From Hallerella succinigenes (lineage in GTDB: Bacteria; Fibrobacterota; Fibrobacteria; Fibrobacterales; Fibrobacteraceae): a stretch of DNA of 64,000 bases. The first letter of the stretch is position 1; every line of letters starts with the position of its first letter. Positions 16,400 to 23,159 of this stretch are shown here, piece after piece. The position numbers and the translations under genes are program-made. Under the pieces are notes generated by a model. It saw nothing but the letters and a program-made list of their open reading frames with translations, searched no databases and was not told the origin of the DNA. The stretch is from assembly GCF_002797675.1 (NCBI RefSeq), contig NZ_PGEX01000001.1, positions 496,001-560,000 on the forward strand, given 5' to 3'.

Positions 16400-17377
16400 C
16401 TAAATCCGTCCTTTTTGTACAAGCATATGATAAAAACGACCAAGTGCAGTCAGCTTACAACTTTTCGACCACATAGCCGCATGCCACATATGAGGGGCAT
16501 CTACAGGAACTAATAAATTTACTCGATTGTATTTTTGTAATATTGCAAACTTTTGAGTATTTTCTAATATAGGTCCCGGCATTCCTTCAGAACGCCCCTT
16601 CATTTCAGGCTCATACGTTGGATTTAATGGATACTCATAATTTGAAGTAGGGAATAAACTTACTAATTTATGCAAGTCGTCTAAAGAAATCGTTGGTTGA
16701 GTCTTTCTAAGCGACACAAAATTCTTTACATTCGCTTTAAACACGGGACGCTGTTCCCACGCTCCAAGCGACTGATCAATATAGGCATATACACTTCCTG
16801 GCGTAATATTTCCTATTAAATTTGCGGCACTACCATTAAGTGCATCTACAAGCAAAGATGTAAATATTCCCTCCCCACCCTTTTCCATTGCGGGCTGTAT
16901 TTTCGTACAAGCCGTCAAAATTACAACACCTTCCTTAATTTCGCTAACACCACTTATTGGATTTTCTGCAGCAACACCAGAATGGCAGCAATCAAGGATT
17001 ATAATTTTATTTTTACACTTTGACTGGTTTGCTAGAGTAACAACCTCGTTTAGCGTAACACCATCACATCCTGTTCGGCTATCGGAAGAAATCAAATAAC
17101 CACCAACAGAATCGCAGTAACCATGCCCTGAAAAATACAAAAGAGCAATATCGTCGTCTCCAGCAAACAGAGTTCGAATAGATTCTCGCAACTCATTTGA
17201 AGATATTGAAGAGTTTCGATCTTTTGCAAGGCAAACATTGCATTCAAAATTTACAGTATCATCTGCATTTTGCGTCAACACACGTGCAACATTTGTCGCA
17301 TCATTGACACAGCCTTTCAAATTATTAATAAATCGCGATTTATAGTAGTTAATTCCTACGATCAATGCTTTTCTCAT
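16400..17377 (-). CDS. Caspase-like protease (peptidase C14 / metacaspase fold), copy 1
   Basis: The 325-residue protein opens with the caspase strand MRKALIVGINYY, then YFSGHG (His85) and IIILDCCHSG (Asp129, catalytic Cys131), the classical His-Cys dyad, plus the AVVILTAC-like strand 4 (VVILTACTKIQPA). The caspase domain covers about 1-230. Residues about 255-325 form a separate small C-terminal domain (WHAAMWSKSCKLTALGRFY) also present in copy 2, possibly a sensor or effector-associated part. Caspase-like proteases with TIR genes form type IV Thoeris, where a TIR-made nucleotide activates the protease. GAGGT precedes the ATG. It lies 18 bases after copy 2, so the two arose by tandem duplication. 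Confidence 0.9.
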   Translation of the reverse strand: MRKALIVGINYYKSRFINNLKGCVNDATNVARVLTQNADDTVNFECNVCLAKDRNSSISSNELRESIRTLFAGDDDIALLYFSGHGYCDSVGGYLISSDSRTGCDGVTLNEVVTLANQSKCKNKIIILDCCHSGVAAENPISGVSEIKEGVVILTACTKIQPAMEKGGEGIFTSLLVDALNGSAANLIGNITPGSVYAYIDQSLGAWEQRPVFKANVKNFVSLRKTQPTISLDDLHKLVSLFPTSNYEYPLNPTYEPEMKGRSEGMPGPILENTQKFAILQKYNRVNLLVPVDAPHMWHAAMWSKSCKLTALGRFYHMLVQKGRI

Positions 17378-17395
17378 AAGATACCTCAGAACTAT

Positions 17396-18337
17396 CTAAT
17401 TATTAGAAAAAATTCGCCAGTACGCTTGCCCAATAGGTGTCAACGAACACGATTTGGACTTCATTGCGGCCCAATACATATAATCTGCATCATTTGGAAT
17501 GACGAGCCCAAAACCTTGCAAACGTTGTAATTTCTTAAAAATCCGAACATTTTCATCAATTGCATAAGGTTTCAAATGACGATCTTGCGAACCATCGACA
17601 TTCGTCTCTTCAAAAGAAGGGTCCAACTGAAATTGGGAATCAACATTCGGAAATAGAAGCAAAGCTTCCTTTAATTCGTCTTTTGAAATCCTCGGCGCAG
17701 CTTTTCTAAGCGACAAAAATTCATTAGCACTTGTTTTAAATACAGGATGCTGCCCTCCTGAAGAAAGGATTTTATCAGCATACGAATGAATCGAATCCAA
17801 AGATACGTCACCAAATAAATCAGCAGCTCCTCCCGACAAAGCGTCAACTATACAACTTGTATAAAGGCTGCATCGCCCTTTAACGCATTTAGAAACTTCA
17901 TTGCGTTTACATGCAGACATAAATGTAACTCCTGGGACCAATAAAGATTGATTCGAAAGGATATTTCCTACATCCCCAGAAAAACAGCTATCCAATATCA
18001 CAATTCTATTTTGGCTATTTGACTCTAAAACAGATTCCATTAATCCTTTCAACATCAATGGGCCATCAGTCATTTGAAGACTACCAACAGACTGATACAA
18101 TCCACCATGTCCAGAGAAATAGAACAAAGCGACATCGGCTTCCGATTGAAATAATTCTTGAACGGCATTCAAAGCTTCGTTTACAGTTGCATCATGTAAT
18201 TCTGTAATTTCAAAATTATCAGAACCATCTGCATTCTTCGACAACAATTTGCTTATTTCTTGCGCATCAAGAATACAACTGTTTAGCGGATTTCCTGAAC
18301 TATGATCTACCCCAATTACGACGGCTTTCCTTGTCAT
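17396..18337 (-). CDS. Caspase-like protease (peptidase C14 / metacaspase fold), copy 2
   Basis: The 313-residue paralogue of the downstream copy has the His motif YFSGHG (His77) and the Cys motif VILDSCFSG (catalytic Cys118). The middle of the chain is conserved (FMSACKRNEVSKC), and the C-terminal domain (about 240-313, YWAAMKSKSCSLTPIGQAYW) matches copy 1, both ending near SKSC-LT. The DSCFSG motif, with Phe where copy 1 has His, still keeps the catalytic Cys and is seen in other metacaspases. GAGGAAAA lies before the ATG. The two copies may recognise different signals or substrates, or act together. Predicted cytoplasmic: no signal peptide or membrane segment. Confidence 0.9.
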   Translation of the reverse strand: MTRKAVVIGVDHSSGNPLNSCILDAQEISKLLSKNADGSDNFEITELHDATVNEALNAVQELFQSEADVALFYFSGHGGLYQSVGSLQMTDGPLMLKGLMESVLESNSQNRIVILDSCFSGDVGNILSNQSLLVPGVTFMSACKRNEVSKCVKGRCSLYTSCIVDALSGGAADLFGDVSLDSIHSYADKILSSGGQHPVFKTSANEFLSLRKAAPRISKDELKEALLLFPNVDSQFQLDPSFEETNVDGSQDRHLKPYAIDENVRIFKKLQRLQGFGLVIPNDADYMYWAAMKSKSCSLTPIGQAYWRIFSNN

Positions 18338-18346
18338 TTTTCCTCA

Positions 18347-18733
18347 CTATAGCCGTTCTATGAACGCTTTGATATTTTCCCAGCTCCAGATGTTGATTCT
18401 CTTCCCCTGAAGAATCAGAGGCAAAGATGCCGGCCGATCATCACTTCCATACATCAACATCACGGGAATTTCCTCTTCATAAGCACATCGGATTTCCCAC
18501 AATTGACCATCAGCTTTTGGAGTATTTTTAGTGATGATAGCAATAAGGCCATCACACCCCTTAATTCGAGTACGACAATTGGTTTTCCAGGCGTTGTCCC
18601 ACGGTTCTTTTACCGACATGTCTACAAAATCAAAGGGAGATGCTTCGTTGCGAGCTTGTCCATGCAGGAAAATTGACAACAATTGATCTTCAATTGCAAA
18701 ACTAGTAAAGACTCTTTTTCTCTTTTCCATCAT
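18347..18733 (-). CDS. MTH538 TIR-like (DUF1863) protein, ThsB-type, copy 1
   Basis: I place the start at 18733 (MMEKRKRVFTSF), where GGAG lies 6 bases upstream and the ATG overlaps the upstream gene stop as TAATG. The longer frame starts at 18745. The 128-residue protein has the MTH538/DUF1863 strand-helix order: RVFTSFAIEDQLLSIF, then SVKEPWDNAWKTNCRTRIKG, then DGLIAIITKNTPKADGQLWE (Glu80, candidate catalytic Glu), and VMLMYGSDD. DUF1863 TIR-like domains form ThsB in Thoeris defence, where they make a cyclic ADP-ribose variant from NAD+ on infection. It lies between a true TIR gene and the caspases. Confidence 0.85.
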   Translation of the reverse strand: MMEKRKRVFTSFAIEDQLLSIFLHGQARNEASPFDFVDMSVKEPWDNAWKTNCRTRIKGCDGLIAIITKNTPKADGQLWEIRCAYEEEIPVMLMYGSDDRPASLPLILQGKRINIWSWENIKAFIERL

Positions 18734-19215
18734 TACGGTCTCCAATGGATTTCATTATTTAGCGCAGTATAAAACTCTGCGATTCTATCCTTTCTTCTTC
18801 CAATAGATTCAAGAAGATTCATTGTATTGTCCAGGTACCTATATGCTAAGCCTTGACGTTTTTGTACATATGCATTAATATCCGATGGTGTACGTAATTG
18901 AGGCCAAAAATCGAGGTATTCGGGCAATGATACCCAACCGCATATATACGTGGCTATTGGACGTGGTTTATCCGTTGCAACACCAATTTCAAAAGGAACC
19001 CACCAGGATTCTTTTGTATTATCAGAAACTACTGCGATTACATCTGTACTTTCGTCTATCTTTGACACAATATGACTAGTAAGTTGCCGCCCATCCTTCA
19101 ATAACGCAGAATCCAATAAGTCAAGATAAGCTTCAACACCATTGTAACGAAGCGTGTCATAAACCGTTTTTGCCGCTACAGCATCCTTTTGCTGATGAGA
19201 AATAAAAACCTTCAC
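18733..19215 (-). CDS. TIR-domain protein
   Basis: The 160-residue protein starts with GTG (AGGAGG 6 bases upstream). The start MKVFISHQQKDAVAAKTVYD is a TIR beta-A strand and helix. SDNTKESWWVPFEIGVA carries the expected catalytic Glu76, and the ATYICGWVSLPEYLDFWPQL stretch follows. TIR domains hydrolyse or cyclise NAD+. The C-terminal 50 residues (GLAYRYLDNTMNLLESIGRR) may be helical. It overlaps the next gene as TAATG and begins 8 bases after the upstream TIR-like gene, so the operon is tightly packed. Confidence 0.88.
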   Translation of the reverse strand: MKVFISHQQKDAVAAKTVYDTLRYNGVEAYLDLLDSALLKDGRQLTSHIVSKIDESTDVIAVVSDNTKESWWVPFEIGVATDKPRPIATYICGWVSLPEYLDFWPQLRTPSDINAYVQKRQGLAYRYLDNTMNLLESIGRRKDRIAEFYTALNNEIHWRP

Positions 19216-19223
19216 ATTTCCTC

Positions 19224-19637
19224 CTATTTAGCCAATTTACGAATTGCGTCGACAATGGAATCACTATTCCAACCGGCGATTATATCCGCATTATCCTTGA
19301 CAATCTTGGATGTTTTTTCTGCCCCCCATGGCTGCACTGCAACAATAGGCTTATCAAGTTCCTTGGCAATGCGAATTTCCTTGTTAATCCACTTAGAATA
19401 GGTAGCGTAGACTCCGGCAAGAATTACCACGCAAGATGCATGCAGAATTTTCCCACGAATAGCATCCTCTAACTGACGATCTGTCCCACAGTTATGAATA
19501 GGATCATCTTGAGGAACCGAATAATCCTTCCATTGGAAATAAGGATGTTCGTTGAAGAAATCAGTCAAGCGCTCATAAGCATTACTGTAGCTCCAAGAGT
19601 GACTGATGAATAAGTTGTATGTACGTAGTTCAGGCAT
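19224..19637 (-). CDS. MTH538 TIR-like (DUF1863) protein, ThsB-type, copy 2
   Basis: The start chosen is MPELRTYNLFISHSWSYSNA at 19637, with AAGGGG a few bases upstream. The longer frame adds 11 residues. The protein (137 residues) has the DUF1863 hallmarks: LFISHSW, WKDYSVPQDDPIHN, the HASCVVILAGVYATYSKWI strand-loop and NKEI with candidate catalytic Glu87, then PIVAVQPWG. This is the best match to classical ThsB in the cluster. It is the first gene of the operon after a 290-base leader region. NAD+-derived signal production is inferred from the family. Confidence 0.88.
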   Translation of the reverse strand: MPELRTYNLFISHSWSYSNAYERLTDFFNEHPYFQWKDYSVPQDDPIHNCGTDRQLEDAIRGKILHASCVVILAGVYATYSKWINKEIRIAKELDKPIVAVQPWGAEKTSKIVKDNADIIAGWNSDSIVDAIRKLAK

Positions 19638-19927
19638 TCCCAACCCCTTGTATAAACCCCTTAGCACCATTGCCGAAGTCGATTCTTTATTAGCAATATC
19701 TATGCCAACTCATTATTTGCAAACAAATCACCACTTTCAAGGGCATTTCGTTTCATTTTGATACGTAAAAAACAACAAGCGTTTAATTTGTAAACACTCT
19801 AATTGGATTAACCGCTTGGTCAACATGCCGTCAACCATTGAAATCCATTTGGAAATAGCCTATTCAACCATTCAATCTTCGCATATAATAAAAGACGTTC
19901 GTTAAACCGCAGCAAGATTTGTGCCAA
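19638..19927 (-). promoter_or_regulatory. Leader region of the TIR/caspase operon
   Basis: No gene is seen in these 290 bases, which are AT-rich. They contain ATTTGCAAAC (19715-19724) and ATTTGTAAAC (19786-19795). The second equals the right arm of the inverted repeat before the XRE-ImmA operon. No convincing -35/-10 pair could be chosen for the minus strand. Sequence further upstream belongs to the GIY-YIG-like gene, whose stop is at 19928. Confidence 0.35.
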
Positions 19928-20475
19928 CTATTTCATTTCCGTCTTATTCGTCAAACGTTCCGTATAATACACAGCATGCGTTACAGCATTAAAAGCGATA
20001 ACATCCGGAATCACCTGCGGAACATCCTTTCCCTTAATTTTATCCCATTTTCGACCATCAGGAGAGCACCACTCATTTATTACATAAACATTTGTATCTG
20101 GAGCCGAAAAATTTGTGGCATTTTTAATCTCATTTGGGTCCAATTCAATTTGAGTCATTACGCTGGTAATTATCTTTTCGCACAAAAAAACATGGTCTTC
20201 AAATGAAGCGGATCGCCTTATATTACTTAAACAACCAACCCATATTTCAAGTCCATCTCTCAGCTCCATAGACTTAATGGGATGATTTGTATTTTGAAAT
20301 CTTTTGTAAACACCTTGTTGAGCACGAGTCATGCCACAATAAAAACGACACTTCCTTTGATTTGGTTCTTTCCCCCTTATCAAATATAAATTGCATTTAA
20401 ACTTCAAGTTGCGCTCCCAGTAACTTTCGGTCTGGGGCCATACCATTTTATAACATACGCAGATTCCAAAGACAT
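19928..20475 (-). pseudogene. GIY-YIG-like protein gene with probable early frameshift
   Basis: A 172-residue frame (start 20446) reads CNLYLIRGKEPNQRK, RFYCGMTRAQQGVYKRFQ and LEIWVGCLSN, resembling a family of GIY-YIG-like proteins found in islands. Homologues I recall begin with a 'YVIKWYGP' segment. That segment exists here in another frame, starting at an ATG at 20475 with an AAGG site upstream (MSLESAYVIKWYGP), and the switch between frames falls at a run of four C. One extra base there would join YVIKWYGP to QTESYWERN. The gene is therefore either newly broken, or a base is missing in this sequence. It lies between hsdS and the TIR/caspase operon on the same strand. Confidence 0.55.
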
Positions 20476-20488
20476 AGCTTTTACCTTT

Positions 20489-21562
20489 TTAGTACCCCAT
20501 TTTGGAGAGGAGAAGGGTTTGCATTTGAGTTAGGGTTTGGTTTTCGTCTATTTTGTATTTTACATGTTCAAACAATTTTGAATTCGTTATTTCAAATTGT
20601 TTCAATTCCGTATCAGTTGGAATATTTATCGAAATATTCTTGAGATCCGTTTGAGTAATTAGACTTTGCACCCCGCCCTTCGTTATTTCAGCATAATCAA
20701 GGCGATTCAAAATCTGATAGCAATATTCATAAAATTTTGCTTTGATAACAAGAACATTATCCGCTGTATATAATCGTTCGTTATACCGATTAACTATGCC
20801 TAAAGTCCCTACTCTCCCAGTTGTCATCAATCTTTCGTCTTGGTTAAATTCATTAGAATATCCAATTATACCAGACGCACCAGCAACAGGGTATTTATAA
20901 TTGCCTTCAGAAACATCCTTTTTATCCACACAAGTTTTTCCACTTGTAATTTCAGCAATCTCCCCCAAAGTTCCCATTCTCCATCCCTGCGGCAGATTGT
21001 TGGGGTCGATGTTGTCAATGAAGGTGTGGCGGTAGAGGGTTTGGGCGGTTTGTTCGAGGGTGGCGATGAGTTTCTTGTTAGTTTCGATGCGGGTGGCGAG
21101 GGTGTTGTATTCGGCGACAATTTCGCGCTGTTTTTCTATCGCGGGGACGGGGACCTGGACTTCGCACATTTCTTCCCAGTCAAAGACCTCGCGGGCGCTG
21201 CCGTGAGAATGGAAGCGGGCGTAGCGGTCAAATTCCGGGCGACGGAACCACATCATCAGATATTCGGGATCCAGGGCGTTCGTATCAACGACTTCAAAAA
21301 CGGTATAGGCCTGCGAAATGATGGCGTCGTCATATCCGTCCAACAAGGCAACTGAAATTTTATCACCATTGCGAGACGTTACGGGACCATAAGCAAATTG
21401 CCCCTTGGTCACCACTTTATAGGCGGACAAATCTGTGCCGACAATATTGGCGATAGAGGGCATGAATTCTTTCGTGATGCTCACGCCAAGTAACCGCGTC
21501 ACTTTCAAGTCCCTGTTCCGCACATCTACGGGTCGTATGTAGTCTCCAAGCCGATTCATCAT
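20489..21562 (-). CDS. hsdS: Type I restriction specificity subunit (HsdS)
   Basis: The 357-residue protein has two target recognition domains, about 1-140 (MNRLGDYIRPVDVRNRDL, RPEFDRYARFHSHGSAREVF) and about 185-320 (WRMGTLGEIAEITSGKTC, ITKGGVQSLITQTDLKNI). Each is followed by a conserved helix (KQREIVAEYNTLATRIETNK after the first, ITNSKLFEHVKYKIDENQ at the end). HsdS reads the bipartite DNA target for the methyltransferase and nuclease. ATGA overlap with the upstream ATPase gene places the start at 21562 or the following ATG at 21559. The first 36 bases are duplicated at 23113-23148, on the far side of the ATPase gene. Confidence 0.92.
   Translation of the reverse strand: MMNRLGDYIRPVDVRNRDLKVTRLLGVSITKEFMPSIANIVGTDLSAYKVVTKGQFAYGPVTSRNGDKISVALLDGYDDAIISQAYTVFEVVDTNALDPEYLMMWFRRPEFDRYARFHSHGSAREVFDWEEMCEVQVPVPAIEKQREIVAEYNTLATRIETNKKLIATLEQTAQTLYRHTFIDNIDPNNLPQGWRMGTLGEIAEITSGKTCVDKKDVSEGNYKYPVAGASGIIGYSNEFNQDERLMTTGRVGTLGIVNRYNERLYTADNVLVIKAKFYEYCYQILNRLDYAEITKGGVQSLITQTDLKNISINIPTDTELKQFEITNSKLFEHVKYKIDENQTLTQMQTLLLSKMGY
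21524..21559 (-). repeat. Direct repeat: hsdS 5' end (copy in the intact gene)
   Basis: The first 36 bases of hsdS (from the ATG at 21559) match 23113-23148 at 34 of 36 positions in the same orientation. The repeats flank the AAA-DUF234 gene. Confidence 0.85.
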
Positions 21563-22980
21563 CGAAACAGATCCTCCGCTTTAACAATACTTTGTATTAA
21601 AGACGCGTATTTTCCATTCGCCACTCCAAAAGGCGCAATCATTGTCAAGTGCAGCGTCTTGTTAGTCTTCACATCATCCCTGAAAATGTCACGGCGTTCC
21701 TTCAACCACTCGGCATAGTCTTTCTTTATCTCGAAGGGTCTGTCACAATACTTTATTTCGCACAGGTCTATCACCTTGTCGCTCCGGTCTATAATCAAGT
21801 CTATCTGGGAACCTTTCTTGCCGTTTTTCTTTGACCACGAACAGACGTCGCTTTCGATTCCCGATATACCCAAAGCCGCTTTCACTTGAGCGACGTGGTG
21901 TATGCAAACTTGTTCGAACGCATACCCCTGCCACGCATTGCGTTTGCTGTCAGACAAATTGCTCCACGCATTTTCATTCATGCCCTTGTAGTCCTTTACG
22001 AACCGCAAAAAGAACAACGTAAACATGTCGGTCAACTGAAACAGAGCCTCATTCCTTTTTTTGCCAAAAGACTGGTAATGGCGGATAAAGTCGCACTTTT
22101 CCAGATTTTCCAGGACTTCGCTCAATTTTCCGTTATCTGCCGCACCAAGTCCCGAAATAATAGCGTTCCTTGTGAGGCCCACAAGCTTTGCGGACAACAG
22201 TTCTACAACCTTCCTGTAAATTGTCGATTCGTTAAAGAGCGACCGAAACAGAAAGTCGTATTCTGTCCTGAGTACGGCGTTTCTCTTGAAAAAAAGCTTA
22301 TCTATATTTTGCCTCAAGCTAAGCGACGAATCTAGCAACGATAGATAGTAGGGTGTTCCACCCAGGCACATGTAGGTTTCGACGATTTCCGAATCAGACC
22401 AGTCAAAGTTTTCTTTTGCAAGGTATTTACGGGTTTCAAGCAACGAAAAGGGAGCAAGATAGATAGGCCTAGTCACCCTATTGTGCAGTCCGCCCTTGTC
22501 GCCCAACAGCTTGTTCACCATCCAGGTCGTAGCGCTGCCGCAAACCACCAGTTTCAACCTTTGGCAATCGGCTCCCCAGCTGTTCCAAAACATTTCCAGG
22601 GCCCTGAGGAAATTGGATTTCGGCGTGTCAAGCCACGGCAGTTCGTCAATAAATACGACAATCCTTTTTTTCTTTAATGTCCGAAGGTAATTTTCCAGCT
22701 GGTCAAAGGCCTCAAACCAGTTCTTGGGAATGTTTGTACTTTGCCCGCTGAACTTTTGAAGTTGCTTTTTCCAGTTTCTCAGTTGTTCAGCCTTGCTTAC
22801 CTGATACACCCCTGTTGTATAGAAATCGAATTCTTCCTTGAAAAATTGCTTGACAAGGAACGTCTTCCCTATTCGCCTGCGACCATAGATTGCGACAAAC
22901 TCCGCTTTCGGACTTTCAAAGCATTTTTGCAAGGTCTTTTGCTCTTCTTGCCGGCCAACAATTTTCTCTGAATAGTCCAT
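21559..22980 (-). CDS. AAA ATPase with C-terminal DUF234 / nuclease-like domain
   Basis: The 473-residue protein has an N-terminal P-loop (IYGRRRIGKTFLVKQFF near residue 31), the Walker B stretch RIVVFIDELPWLDTP, sensor VVCGSATTWM, and LAPFSLLETRKYL. A winged-helix-like middle follows and then a C-terminal DUF234 segment with GSQIDLIIDRSDKVIDLCEI (Asp and Glu-x-Lys as in PD-(D/E)XK folds). This is the 'archaeal ATPase' family, common in islands, of unknown role. Its stop overlaps hsdS by ATGA, yet the sequence between this gene and the upstream AlbA_2 gene still carries a copy of the hsdS start, so the gene appears to have been inserted into an hsdS context. Confidence 0.82.
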   Translation of the reverse strand: MDYSEKIVGRQEEQKTLQKCFESPKAEFVAIYGRRRIGKTFLVKQFFKEEFDFYTTGVYQVSKAEQLRNWKKQLQKFSGQSTNIPKNWFEAFDQLENYLRTLKKKRIVVFIDELPWLDTPKSNFLRALEMFWNSWGADCQRLKLVVCGSATTWMVNKLLGDKGGLHNRVTRPIYLAPFSLLETRKYLAKENFDWSDSEIVETYMCLGGTPYYLSLLDSSLSLRQNIDKLFFKRNAVLRTEYDFLFRSLFNESTIYRKVVELLSAKLVGLTRNAIISGLGAADNGKLSEVLENLEKCDFIRHYQSFGKKRNEALFQLTDMFTLFFLRFVKDYKGMNENAWSNLSDSKRNAWQGYAFEQVCIHHVAQVKAALGISGIESDVCSWSKKNGKKGSQIDLIIDRSDKVIDLCEIKYCDRPFEIKKDYAEWLKERRDIFRDDVKTNKTLHLTMIAPFGVANGKYASLIQSIVKAEDLFR

Positions 22981-23025
22981 ACGCCCTCATTTTTTCGCTC
23001 AAAAATGGCAAAATATACCGATTAT

Positions 23026-23063
23026 GGTGCGGAAAATATGTAAAAAAATAGACTTTCCGCACC
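23026..23063. promoter_or_regulatory. Inverted repeat upstream of the AAA-DUF234 gene
   Basis: GGTGCGGAAA (23026-23035) and TTTCCGCACC (23054-23063) are perfect inverted repeats, one base longer if the flanking T-A pair is counted. The spacer of 18 bases is AT-rich. It lies 45 to 80 bases before the ATPase start and could be an operator or an end-sequence of the inserted segment. Confidence 0.55.
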
Positions 23064-23067
23064 AAAA

Positions 23068-23148
23068 TCAACCTGTTTGAAATATATATAATTTGCAACG
23101 ATTGCGCAACAGATCTACGGGCCGTATGTAGTCTCCAAGCCGTTTCAT
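23068..23148 (-). pseudogene. Remnant of the hsdS 5' end
   Basis: From the ATG at 23148 (GGGCAG upstream) the frame reads MKRLGDYIRPVDLLRNRC and ends at a TGA at 23068 after 26 codons. The first 12 codons match those of intact hsdS (MNRLGDYIRPVD); after that the sequences diverge. It sits 11 bases after the AlbA_2 gene stop, where hsdS would be expected in the undisturbed order hsdM-AlbA-hsdS. Confidence 0.8.
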
Positions 23149-23159
23149 ATTCTGCCCTG

